From Brachypterus glaber (Eukaryota; Arthropoda; Insecta; Coleoptera; Kateretidae): a stretch of 64,000 nt of DNA. The notes under the pieces were generated by a model. That model saw only the letters and a list, made by a program, of their open reading frames with translations, made no database searches and had not been told where the DNA came from. Where the stretch lies: positions 2,046,001 to 2,110,000 of the forward strand of contig OY294046.1 of NCBI GenBank assembly GCA_958510825.1. Reading direction: 5' to 3'. The position numbers and the translations under genes are program-made. Shown here in pieces: positions 22,841 through 31,723 of this stretch (its first letter is position 1; the number at the start of each line of letters is the position of its first letter).

Positions 22841-23094
22841 CAACGAACTAATAACTCTTCTCTCTAGAATAGGCATTTCATTCGTAAAAACTGACAAAAA
22901 CGTCGGCAACATAAACATTCGTCTGTCTTACTCGCACATCTTTGTTCTAACAGAGACAACAATACTAGTTACTGGTAATTGTTATTGTTCAGGCCTGAAT
23001 ATACCTACTATTTGTTTACAAACACACCGAGATGTTGGCGATACTTTATATTAACGGTATGCGTATTCTAGAAAGAAGAGTTATTAGTTCGTTG
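22841..23094 (+). mobile_element. hAT-like MITE family L, copy 1
   Basis: 254 bp with termini CAACGAACTAATAACTCTTC and inverse, flanked by GTTAAAAC and GTTCAAAC (8 bp, 7 of 8 alike). Other copies are at 25298-25497, 46864-47113, 56788-57042 and 57043-57289. The 138- and 97-codon frames over this region are by-products of the repeat. Confidence 0.8.
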
Positions 23095-23448
23095 GTTCAA
23101 ACAGGCAATTCGCAAAAGTAAGGTTAATTGTAAAATGATTGACAGGAGAATTTTAAATGTGGCGAAAAAACAAGTAGTCTTTAAAAATTTATTTACTATA
23201 GTCTGTTTTTTCAAGCAAGATAGTAAATTAAAAATCGCACCGTAAATATTTTTAAAACAGTTTTGCATAGTAAGGACAGAAATTTTTAATTTTAAACAAA
23301 AAATATTAATTTATTATTCCATCAATCTATGAGTAGTTGTCTACATCTAGAAATAGATGGCGCACAAGTCTACATCAATCTAATGGCTATATTCCTTTTG
23401 CGAGTAAAGTCTAAAAACGTTTTCTTAATCAGCGTGCAGAGTTGACTC

Positions 23449-23493
23449 TTGGTACTGAAGAGGGCCAGCAGCCCGAAACTGTCAGTCTACCAA
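23449..23493 (+). ncRNA. Type I hammerhead ribozyme, unit 1
   Basis: Helix I: TTGGTA (23449-23454) pairs perfectly with TACCAA (23488-23493). The core CTGAAGA is at 23455-23461. Helix II: GGGC (23462-23465) pairs with GCCC (23471-23474) around loop CAGCA. GAAA is at 23475-23478. Helix III: ACT (23478-23480) pairs with AGT (23484-23486) around a 3-base loop GTC. The cleavage triplet is GTC, with the cut predicted after C23487. All invariant core positions of the hammerhead consensus are present. Catalysis is inferred, not shown. Confidence 0.88.
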
Positions 23494-23802
23494 TATCACT
23501 CTGTACGATGATTGGAAAATAGATTGATGGAATAATAAATTAATATTTTTATAATTTTGTTTAAAATTAAAAATTTCTGTCCTTACTAATTTTACGTCTA
23601 ACCACCCGTTAGTGGTACTATGTGCTTGAGACACACAAGTCTTCAACTTGCTACCATTCAAAGTCTCCAGATTAGGAGAGGTATGAGTAGTTGTCTACAT
23701 CTAGAAATAGATGGCGCACAAGTCTACATCAATCTAATGGCTATATTCCTTTTGCGAGTAAAGTCTAAAAACGTTTTCTTAATCAGCGTGCAGAGTTGAC
23801 TC

Positions 23803-23847
23803 TTGGTACTGAAGAGGGCCAGCAGCCCGAAACTGTCAGTCTACCAA
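23803..23847 (+). ncRNA. Type I hammerhead ribozyme, unit 2
   Basis: Identical to the unit 1 ribozyme, 354 bp downstream. Cuts at units 1 and 2 would release a 354-nt monomer (23488-23841). Confidence 0.88.
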
Positions 23848-24156
23848 TATCACTCTGTACGATGATTGGAAAATAGATTGATGGAATAATAAATTAATAT
23901 TTTTATAATTTTGTTTAAAATTAAAAATTTCTGTCCTTACTAATTTTACGTCTAACCACCCGTTAGTGGTACTATGTGCTTGAGACACACAAGTCTTCAA
24001 CTTGCTACCATTCAAAGTCTCCAGATTAGGAGAGGTATGAGTAGTTGTCTACATCTAGAAATAGATGGCGCACAAGTCTACATCAATCTAATGGCTATAT
24101 TCCTTTTGCGAGTAAAGTCTAAAAACGTTTTCTTAATCAGCGTGCAGAGTTGACTC

Positions 24157-24201
24157 TTGGTACTGAAGAGGGCCAGCAGCCCGAAACTGTCAGTCTACCA
24201 A
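24157..24201 (+). ncRNA. Type I hammerhead ribozyme, unit 3
   Basis: Identical to units 1 and 2, 708 bp after the first. The insertion ends about 50 bp beyond its predicted cleavage site (24195). Confidence 0.88.
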
Positions 24202-24391
24202 TATCACTCTGTACGATGATTGGAAAATAGATTGATGGAATAATAAGTTTTGCATAGGATATGTGTATAGAATATGGTTACGTTTTATAAAATAAACTAC
24301 GCAGTATATTCGCACATCCAATATTCGAATCTGTTTTGAAAATATTCACTGTGCGATTTTTTATTTACTATCTTGTTTGAAGAAACAGACC

Positions 24392-25260
24392 ATAAGAGTT
24401 GACAGTACTGTGAAAAAAAAATGGTTACCAGTTCCTCTTTTTCTTCCTTTTTTTTGGCCTTTTCTCAGTGAGATATTTAGCCAGATTCCTCTTAGTTACT
24501 CAATTCACCAAGAGTGGTTCTTGTCTGGCTTTTACACCATGCCCACTCCTGTTCTGATTATAGAAAATTTCCAGTCTTCTTTTACTTCTTCCCTTTTCGT
24601 GTTTGCTGTTGGTTGTGTTAGCTGTTGACAAGGCAGTTTTTTCTAATTTGTAATTATATTTGCGCATGAGCTAGTATATAAAAAAATTCTGTACGTATAA
24701 AAACTTCTTCACGTGTTAGTTGCTTCCAAATCAAAAATTAACAGCATTATAAATGATTAAAAAACATCAAATTCCATGTTCGTCATTTTACTGCATATCA
24801 TCCATTCGATCACTATAAAATATATAAAATCGAATCCGGGGCATATCTAAGATAGTAAATAAATAAATAACTAATACTAAAAGACTTAATGCTAAAAATT
24901 AAACGCGATTAACGGATTACATAATTCTTGCCAAAAGTACATATTCCTCGTTTCACGGGTGAAAAGCAACTGATGGTTACCAGTTGTTGAACTTTTCTGC
25001 TAAAGACTGTCAAGAGTTTAATAATTCCTGTATTAAAATGGTAATGCAGCATCGGTATAACAGGCTTTCCGGTTTATTGTAAAATGGTTTAAAGTAGATT
25101 TAAAATTTAATCACACTTTTCATTTATTTATTAATTTTATTATAACTTTCACAATTTTATAGTAAAAAATAAATTAGATACACAATGTGTATTACATTTT
25201 GTAGTAAATTTATATCTGGTTTTGATAAAAAAATATAAGGTATCTATTCTGTCTTATTAT
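24392..25260. other. AT-rich spacer with an 83-codon frame
   Basis: A frame at 24377-24628 (Phe/Pro-rich, starting inside the MITE end) is not supported as a gene. Nothing else is recognised. Confidence 0.35.
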
Positions 25261-25885
25261 ACTATTCACAGCGCCTGCGCTAGAATAGTATTATACGCAA
25301 CGAACTAATAACTCTTCTCTCTAGAATACGCATACCGTTAATATAAAGTATCGCCAACATCTCGGTTTGTTTGTAAACAAATAGTAGGTATATTCAGGCC
25401 TGAACAATAACAAAAAAACGAATGTATGTTGGCTACGTTTTTGTCAGTTTTTACGAATTAAATGCCTATTCTAGAGAGAAGAGTTATTAGTTCGTTGATT
25501 ATACGGTAGTTTCGAATTTCGTAAAATCGCCAAAAAACTTCCTAGACAAAAAATTCTTGGATACAAATGTGTTTCATGAAAAAATAAGAAACTTTGAAAA
25601 TCTCCGTCTGATGTCACGTTTTTTTGTAAACACGATAACTCAAGAACGAATAATCCGATCGACTACAAATTTTTAGGAAAAATCAATTTCTAGGAGGCGA
25701 AGATCTCTATTATTTTTCAAGGTAATCCCCCCAAAAACAAAAAAGTTATGGGGGGTTAAACTTTCAAAAAAAAAAAAAGTATAATGTTTATTTTTTTGTT
25801 TTTCACAAAAAGAAAATTAAAAAAAAAATTAAAAATTTTGAAAATTTTTGTTTTTGAAAATACACCATTTACTGTGAATAGTAAT
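25261..25885. mobile_element. Family F copy interrupted by a hAT-like MITE
   Basis: TATTCACAGCGCCTGCGCTA to TATTATACG (25261-25297) and ATTATACGGTAGTTTCGAAT onward (25498-) match 11216 and following. The right end is CCATTTACTGTGAATAGTA. A family L MITE sits between with an exact 8-bp duplication. Confidence 0.6.
25298..25497 (-). mobile_element. hAT-like MITE family L, internally deleted copy
   Basis: 200 bp with CAACGAAC and GTTCGTTG ends, flanked by exact 8-bp duplications ATTATACG (25290-25297 and 25498-25505). About 50 bp of the middle seen in other copies is missing. Confidence 0.82.
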
Positions 25886-26756
25886 AGTATATAATGAAAT
25901 GCGTAGCATAACATATCTACACGGCTTGTTTTTTCTTATTTTTTTGTACGACCTGTCATTTTACCGGCCATAGGTACTTATCCAAAGCTTTACAGTTTTT
26001 AAGCCCCCCTGGCGTTTTCGCTGAGCCCCACTGGCATTTTTTAAGTCACCTTTGAGCGCCAATTTTTATTTTTTTTTAGGGGCGCCAGTTTGGTAGAAAC
26101 CGTCAGGGACAAAGCTTTTTTTTTAGAGTGTTTATAGTGCTGAGCCCCCCCACCCCTAGATTTTTTTCTGGTTACGGCTCTGCATTAGATAAATATAGAG
26201 TATAGTGTTTATGTTCCGTTTATTATTCATTGATGAGTAGGTATTTTTCATTCTACTGTAAAAATAGTTAAATTTCTTACCTAAAACTGAATGAATTTCC
26301 TAAAAACTGGACTTGCGGTGTAGAAAAAGTCATTTTGATAAAACGGTTCTCACAGATGACTATACATTTAAATATTCTCCCATGTTACACCGTGACAAAT
26401 CGCTGTAAAGCGATTTTTTCGTTGCCGAAAAAAGTTTAATTCATGAACGATCCACGATGGGATATATAAATCGGTTGGTTTTGTTCTAATGACTTTTGAA
26501 CGAAGTGCTAGGCCGCATACACGTGACCTGATCCCCAGCTCTTAAAACTTTCAGTCACGTGGCCTGGAGCCAAAGCCTATTATGACCAATTTTTAATGCT
26601 TAATCCAATTTACAAAAAGGGGATCGACTTAATAAATATCATTTTAAGATTAAATTGCATTTTGATGTTGTAGTATGCCATAAATTTTCGAGGAAACAAA
26701 TGAATAATGATAATAAAAACAAGCCGTGAAGATATGTAATGCTACGCATTCCATTA
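25886..26756. other. Spacer
   Basis: G/C-run patches around 26000-26160 (AAGCCCCCCTGGC and GAGCCCCCCCACCCC) of unknown origin. AACAAGCCGTGAAGATATGT at about 26718 is the family F outer flank, here interrupted by the next element. No gene. Confidence 0.4.
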
Positions 26757-27372
26757 CAGTTGGTTTCAACAAAACTGGAAAAGTGGGGTTAAGTAAAATT
26801 TCATGTTTTCCATAAAATTTAGTTGTGTGAATGTGGATTATTTAAATGGGGTTATGCCTGTTTGAAAAATAAGGTTAGTTTAACCATGTCAAAAATCATA
26901 TGTTATTCTATGCATTTGTGTTTAGTAAATACTATTTGGATTTTGAAGCTTATCTCTATTGTTAATTACTGTATTTCTGCTCTAAAATATCCTTATTCTA
27001 AAATGTCTAATATTAAATCCCCTTATCAATATATTTTGTATCTAATAAACTTGTTTTAAATACCTTTATTTTTTAAAAACACTACTTGTATATTGGTCTC
27101 CTACAACTAGGTATTCCTCATAGTTCCTTAATTTAAAAATTATAATTATGGGTTTTACACCAGTATTCTTAGAGTATTCTTGTTTTTCTGCTTTATCTCT
27201 CACAATTTTAAAAAAATACACCAACATTTTTTGACTTTGACATTGATGTGGCAATAACAATATTGACACTAAATTTATTAACAAGTAAACAAATATTTGT
27301 CAAATGAAAGATAGTTCACAATGTAATTTTTTTTTTATAACCCCACTTTTCCAGTTTTGTTGAAACCAACTG
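26757..27372. mobile_element. Tc1/mariner-like element with TA duplication
   Basis: Perfect inverted ends of about 35 bp start CAGTTGGTTTCAACAAAACT and run to AAAAGTGGGGTTA, flanked by TA on both sides. It is inserted inside family F flank sequence (CATTCCAT before, ACTATTCACAGTAAATGG after). Interior frames of 78 and 72 codons show no transposase motif. Length 616 bp, probably non-autonomous. Confidence 0.78.
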
Positions 27373-27546
27373 TACATACTATTCACAGTAAATGGTATAT
27401 TGCATTTTCCCAAATATTAAAAAAAAAAATAAAAAAAAATACATTTTTTTTTTCAAAAGATTTATTTTTGAAAAACGAAAAATGAAAAAAAAAAATAAAA
27501 AAAAAATTGAAAAAAACGAAAAAAAAATAAAGATGTTTGATTTGGA
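27373..27546. other. Low-complexity A/T tracts
   Basis: Poly-A and poly-T rich, joining family F debris to the retrotransposon tail. No gene. Confidence 0.45.
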
Positions 27547-27884
27547 TATAATGCGTTTAGACTCTTAAATAACATACCGAGATTTTCTAGTGCTAGTGAA
27601 ATGTTTGCTAAGGCTCGTATTAACACGAGCTGTTCGTAGATTTTGGGCTTTTGGGTTTCGCGATCGGCTGTATAAATCTTCCAACCTCTTTATTGTGGCT
27701 CTGCTGAGGAGTAACATTCTATGGGGTTCCAATCTATAGCAAACCTGGAGTAGTTTGAATGGGGGGACGGTAGCTCTTTTGAACTTTTGTATATTGGCTA
27801 ATTATTAATTTTCTTGTAGATATTTTCTTTGTTTTGTATTTTTTGTATATGGCCCTCTGGGCTGGAATAAAGGATTATTATTAT
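27547..27884 (+). pseudogene. 5'-truncated non-LTR retrotransposon, copy 2
   Basis: The last about 340 bp match the 3' end of the element at 35800-36405, including the end of the ORF (FRLLNN, then FGFRDRLYKS), the tail TGGAATAAAGGATTATTATT and the (TTA)n run. The frame is broken by substitutions and small indels near 27630. It is followed directly by MITE family G. Confidence 0.75.
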
Positions 27885-27888
27885 TAAT

Positions 27889-28277
27889 ATATCGATACCC
27901 CCAAGCAACAAAGCCTCAACTCATATATTGTCATTTTTCACGACAGCTAAATTTCTAAAATATTTTTTTTTGTTATTTAAGGAAGGGTAAATGATTGAAG
28001 TGGAAAAGGAAGTCATGTGATACATCATTTGAAAGCTTATAAAATTCTCTATTTAACTGTTTAAGTATTTATTGTTTATTTACTGTTTGTTTCTGATAAT
28101 ATTCAAGTTTAGCATTTCTTACTTTAGTGATTTTAAGTAAACTTTTGCTTAAAGTGGACTGTGGAGAAACCTGAGTAGTACCACCATGTGTGTCTTTTTT
28201 CAAGGCGTTTACCTACGAGTATAACTCAAAATGGGTCTAACTTGAGTTACATCCTTGTTGCTTGGGAGTGTCGATAT
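27889..28277 (+). mobile_element. MITE family G, copy 2
   Basis: Nearly identical to 12465-12852, with the same 21-bp inverted termini. It starts 5 bp after the retrotransposon's (TTA)n tail. Confidence 0.75.
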
Positions 28278-28307
28278 GTATTTTCTCTCGTTCTAATTAT
28301 GTAAGTA

Positions 28308-28545
28308 ATAATTAAAATAATTCTTGGTTTATAGAATTGCGTTTAAATTTATAAAGACAAAATTTCCCAACGTTTCGCCATTTATTGAATTGGCATCTTC
28401 AGGGGATAAATACAACAAAAATATCAGTTAAAATACAAAAAAAAAAAAAATTAATGACATTGACAAGAAAATAAAGGTAATAAATTTTGTCTTTATAAAT
28501 TTAAACGCAGTTCTATAAACCAAGAATTATTTTAATTATTATTAA
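28308..28545 (-). mobile_element. Penelope-like terminal repeat fragment in inverted arrangement
   Basis: Positions 28308-28362 (AATTAAAATAATTCTTGGTT to AGACAAAATTT) reappear inverted at about 28484-28540, with one mismatch noted. Between them lie a minus-strand hammerhead (28365-28406) and a poly-A stretch. Penelope-like elements carry such ribozymes in their terminal repeats and are often found with partial, inverted terminal-repeat copies. No coding sequence is attached here. Confidence 0.6.
28365..28406 (-). ncRNA. Minimal hammerhead ribozyme, Penelope type
   Basis: Read on the minus strand: helix I TCCC (28406-28403) pairs with GGGA (28368-28365). CTGAAGA is at 28402-28396. One extra T follows, then helix II GCCA (28394-28391) with TGGC (28380-28377). 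GAAA is at 28376-28373, then a helix III of only ACGT, and the cleavage triplet GTT. The extra U before helix II and the loop-less helix III are shared with the second copy at 29951-29998. Small hammerhead variants of Penelope-like elements are known to work as dimers. Confidence 0.7.
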
Positions 28546-28824
28546 TATATCCCATGGATATACCTCGTACTTCCCAAATTTTCTTCGTGTATCCCAGGGA
28601 CGTCTCGAGGGGTATTTTCCGGGGACATACTTCCCGTATATCTCAGGGATATCCCGAAAGACATCCCCGAGACATTTAAATGACATTGAGAGGACATCCG
28701 GGGAAAATTGTGTGCTATATAGAACTTTTAGCGTAGATTTTTACCTAGAACACTTTAGTGACGTTTTTAACAAATGGACGCCCGGGAAAATGTCCCATTA
28801 TGCGTGTTTCCTATTCTTTAATTA
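28546..28824. other. Spacer rich in GGGATATCCC-like motifs
   Basis: 28550-28700 contains repeated short near-palindromes (ATCCCATGGATAT, CTCAGGGATATCCC, CATCCCCGAGACAT). This resembles the composition of the GGATATCC element at 57446-57825, but no alignable copy is seen. Confidence 0.35.
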
Positions 28825-29864
28825 CACTAGGCAACAAATCGCAACTTTTTTTTGCCCCGATCGGAAAGTAAATTTTTCTTACTAATTCGAGGGCGTAGAA
28901 AATCTGACCTTAGAAAAATTCCAGCACCTAAAATTTTTGAGATATAAGTTCAGGTAATAATGACGTTTTTTTTCAAAATCTTTAAAAAAAAGAGTAGAAT
29001 TTTGAAAATTTTAGTGTATATTAAAAAAAATACGAGGAATTCAAAAATCTATATTTCAAGAACCTACTGTCAGAGTAAGTACGCGAAAAAAAAATAAAAA
29101 GGTTAAAATGAAAGTGCAGAGTTTACTTGTTTACTTGTTCCTAAAAAGTAAATAAATGAAAAAGATATAAAATTAAAGTACAAAGTGTAAACTTTTTTCC
29201 CGAGCCCAAAAAATATATTTTTCTTATTAATTTAAAGGCGCAGAATCAAAATTTGACCTTAAAAAAAATCAGCACGTCTTATATTTTAAATTTTAGTACA
29301 TGCAATTATGCCAATTTAAAAATAATTTATAAAACAAAATATTGTGTATTTTTTTTTGTTTTTTTAATGGTTCTACATCATAAAAGTGTTACTTTATTAC
29401 ATAAGAACCATAATACGTAACATTTTTTTAGTTCATTTTTGACCCCCTAGTAATGATTTTTGACAATTTTTAGCATGAGTACGTGGCGATAAGCTTGTCC
29501 CCTTATGCACCCTTCTTCTTACCCTCCACTCTTACTTAGTTTTGTCACATTATCCATTTTTTTTTTAATATTTTTTTTTCATAATATTATTCTACCTATG
29601 AATTTAAAGTTTCTATGTTTTAAGTTGGGTATTTTTTAACTAATATTGAGTCGCCGAATCCAAATTTGTCCTTGGAATATTTTTGTCTCCCATGATTTTT
29701 GATCCAAAGAGGGATAAAATAATGATTTTTTAACATTTGTATCTTATTTTTCTCAGAAAACTTAGGTAATAGAAATATTCTGAGGCCAGATTCGGCTTCA
29801 GCGACCCAAAATTAGTTAAAAAACATATGACTCCAATCGGGGCAAGAAACCGTGTTGCCTAGTG
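28825..29864. mobile_element. CACTA-like non-autonomous DNA transposon
   Basis: 1,040 bp with inverted ends CACTAGGCAACA, then GCAA or CGGTTTC, then TTGCCCCGATNGG, over about 38 bp. It is flanked by TTA on each side (28822-28824 and 29865-29867). A CACTA terminus and a 3-bp target duplication are the marks of the CACTA (CMC/EnSpm) group. The interior has further self-inverse blocks around ATTTTTTAACTAATATTGAG (29630) and CCCAAAATTAGTTAAAAA (29808). No transposase frame. Confidence 0.68.
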
Positions 29865-29950
29865 TTATCGTATAATTAAATATTGAAATAAAACATTCAT
29901 GTAAACTGTAGAAATTAAGGATATAGTCAACAGAACATTAATATTTTATT

Positions 29951-29998
29951 GTTTTATACGTATTTCGAGACTTTTAAATTAGTCCCATCTTCAGAAAC
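29951..29998 (-). ncRNA. Minimal hammerhead ribozyme of the Penelope-like element
   Basis: On the minus strand: helix I GTTT (29998-29995) pairs with AAAC (29954-29951). CTGAAGA is at 29994-29988. An extra T follows, then helix II GGGACT (29986-29981) with AGTCTC (29972-29967; one G-T pair). GAAA is at 29966-29963. A short self-complementary helix III reads ATACGTAT, then the H17 base A29955. Predicted cleavage lies 45 nt before the element's 3' end. Confidence 0.75.
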
Positions 29999-30336
29999 TC
30001 TTAAACTGTAAAATAAATTAAATTATACCTAGCTAAGTACTAAAACTGCAAAAAAAAAACAAAAAAAAACAATTACCAAAATAGGTCAAATACGACATAA
30101 GTTACAACACAAAGTTGGTACAACATTCATTTTAACGTTTAAAAAAAAAAAAAAAAATACACGTAGTCATCGGGATTCGTTTAAACGAATTAAAATTGTT
30201 AAAAATATAATATAATAAATTAAATACGACATTACGTCGCTGACATATTTCTTCTTCTTCTTACACTATGGACTTTACATAAGGAAAATTAGCCAGTTTT
30301 ATTTACCCGCTAAGGGTGAGTAATATAAATGGATAT

Positions 30337-30735
30337 TTAATCAATTAAATGATTGCACAAAAGGCTCTTAAAAATATCTAATTTGGGAAAATTTGTCTGT
30401 TTATTGATTACCTTATCTGGCTCCTTTTTACATTTTATAAGAATTTCATATTTTTCTAAATAATCTGCTAAATGAGTATTATTAGAATGAAGTATGTCTA
30501 AATCAGAGCTATAAATGTGGTTTGAATTTAATACATGTAGAGCAAAGTTGGATCTGACATCCCTTTCATTAAAAACTATGCAACCATTATATATTTCTGA
30601 AAAATGTTCGTGTTTTCTTATGGAAAATGCACGTTTTGTGACTCCTATATAGGTACTTGAACAGGAAAGACATTTTAAAGAATAAACCCCACTTTTATTT
30701 TCATCCGCAATCTGATCTTCTATCAAACGATTCAT
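30337..30735 (-). CDS. GIY-YIG endonuclease domain of a Penelope-like element (partial ORF)
   Basis: The 132-codon frame is the C-terminus of a Penelope-like polyprotein. GVY at about residues 16-18 and YIG at about 29-31 form the GIY-YIG signature. The two CxxC-like cysteines between them (LKCLSC) are usual in Penelope endonucleases. An Arg/His-rich helix (RAFSIRKHEHF, about 35-45) follows. A Glu in YLEKYEI (about 91-97) fits the metal-binding residue. The domain nicks target DNA for reverse transcription. The apparent start ATG is made from the flanking target duplication, so it is not a native start; the reverse transcriptase part is lost. The frame itself has no stop before its natural end, but without the reverse transcriptase it cannot move the element alone. 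Confidence 0.85.
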   Translation of the reverse strand: MNRLIEDQIADENKSGVYSLKCLSCSSTYIGVTKRAFSIRKHEHFSEIYNGCIVFNERDVRSNFALHVLNSNHIYSSDLDILHSNNTHLADYLEKYEILIKCKKEPDKVINKQTNFPKLDIFKSLLCNHLID

Positions 30736-30744
30736 GTAAACTGT

Positions 30745-31026
30745 TGATATAATTATAATACCTATTATTTGAAATTGTTGGTTAGGTATTAATTTGCAAT
30801 AGGTAGGTATGTTATCTGTTAATGTTTGCTTATCACTTAGTGAGCCATGTAATAAGCTGGTAACAACTGTTCATGTACAAATAAATCAAAATTAAATTAA
30901 AATACTATTTTGTTATCTCATAATTAATATAAATATTTTACACGCACAAAAATTCTAAAACACAATAATTAGTAGTTATTTTTTGTTTTATGGTTGGCAG
31001 AATAAATTTCGTTTTCTATGCACATA
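30745..31026. other. AT-rich spacer
   Basis: No feature supported. Confidence 0.35.
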
Positions 31027-31723
31027 CAGTGCGGTCCAAAAGTCACCCCCCCCCCCTTTAACTTTTGAACGAGTTGAGATATCGACTTCAAATTTAGAAC
31101 TCTTAAATAAGACAACTTAAACAATCTTTTAGCATATATTTGATATTTTCAGCTCTTAAAATGTGGGCAGGGGGGCATGGGGGGACATTTTTTTAAATGG
31201 AAAGGGGGGTCGTGTGATACATCATTATGAAGCTTATAAAATTCTCTATTTAAACTAATATTTTTAAATTTTTTAAAAATATTTTTTAAGGTTTTGATTT
31301 TTCAATTTTTTTGCTAAAACATTCGATTTTTTAAGTTTTTTTTTATAAATTAAATTAAACTAAAATTAGTTTAAAAGTATAATTAACATTTTTTTATGAT
31401 GAAATTAGGCATTTTTAAAAAATTATTTGGACTTTTTTGAGAAATTTTGACATTAATACCCATTTTCAACCCCATTTTAAACTCAATAATTTTTTTTTTA
31501 TTTAAAAATATGGAGTTAAATGGAGAATTTTATAAGCTTTAAAATGATGTATTACACGACCCACCTTTTCATTAAAAAAAATGTGCCCACATTTTAGGAG
31601 CTGAAAGTATTAAATATATGCTAAAAGATAGTTTAAGTTGTCTTATTTAAAAGTTCCAAATTTGAAGTCGATATCTCAACTGGTTCAAAAGTTAAGAGGG
31701 GGTGTGACTTTTGGACCGCTCTG
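31027..31723. mobile_element. Tc1/mariner-like MITE with about 230-bp inverted arms
   Basis: The ends CAGTGCGGTCCAAAAGTCA and the inverse (TGACTTTTGGACCGCTCTG) are flanked by TA. The arms remain pairable for over 200 bp, through CGACTTCAAATTT, TATATTTGATATTTTCAGCT and AAGCTTATAAAATTCTC. The tract near 31213-31252 and its inverse near 31513-31555 also occur in MITE family G. Confidence 0.75.

Larger units (their letters stand above)
23271..24245 (+). mobile_element. Retrozyme-like retroelement: tandem hammerhead repeats with target duplication
   Basis: The insertion is flanked by an exact 12-bp direct repeat AGTTTTGCATAG (23259-23270 and 24246-24257). It consists of a roughly 60-bp inverted piece (23271-23330), two complete 354-bp units (23331-23684 and 23685-24038) and a partial third (24039-24245). 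The units look essentially identical. Each carries one complete type I hammerhead. There is no ORF. Animal retrozymes are known as small non-coding tandem hammerhead repeats whose RNA self-cleaves and circularises. They are thought to be mobilised by Penelope-like enzymes. The inverted first piece mirrors the unit around 23875-23940 with one 5-bp deletion, which suggests template switching or twin priming at integration. Confidence 0.85.
23201..24391. mobile_element. MITE family I copy split by a hammerhead retrozyme-like insertion
   Basis: The left part 23201-23270 and right part 24246-24391 rejoin, with the 12-bp duplication counted once, into a copy of the 209-bp element at 16013-16221. 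The 975-bp insertion between them is annotated separately. This fixes the insertion borders exactly. Confidence 0.8.
29895..30744 (-). mobile_element. 5'-truncated Penelope-like retroelement with 15-bp target duplication
   Basis: The element occupies 29910-30729 on the minus strand between exact direct repeats ATTCATGTAAACTGT (29895-29909 and 30730-30744). In its 5' to 3' direction it has the C-terminal GIY-YIG endonuclease frame, about 330 bp of AT-rich 3' region, a hammerhead ribozyme and a 45-bp tail. The reverse transcriptase domain is missing, so this is a 5'-truncated insertion. The exact duplication suggests it is fairly young. Confidence 0.85.

Noticed and set aside
22638..23054. A 138-codon ORF, among the longest in the window
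   Set aside because: It lies over a dispersed repeat and a hAT-like MITE whose other copies do not keep the frame.
23331..24245. Reading the 354-bp tandem repeat as a CRISPR-like array or ordinary satellite
   Set aside because: There is no repeat-spacer pattern, the genome is eukaryotic, and the array is a bounded insertion with a target duplication and ribozymes.
30337..30735. Reading the GIY-YIG frame as a host nuclease gene
   Set aside because: It is enclosed by a 15-bp target duplication that also supplies its ATG, and a Penelope-type ribozyme follows it, so it belongs to a retroelement.
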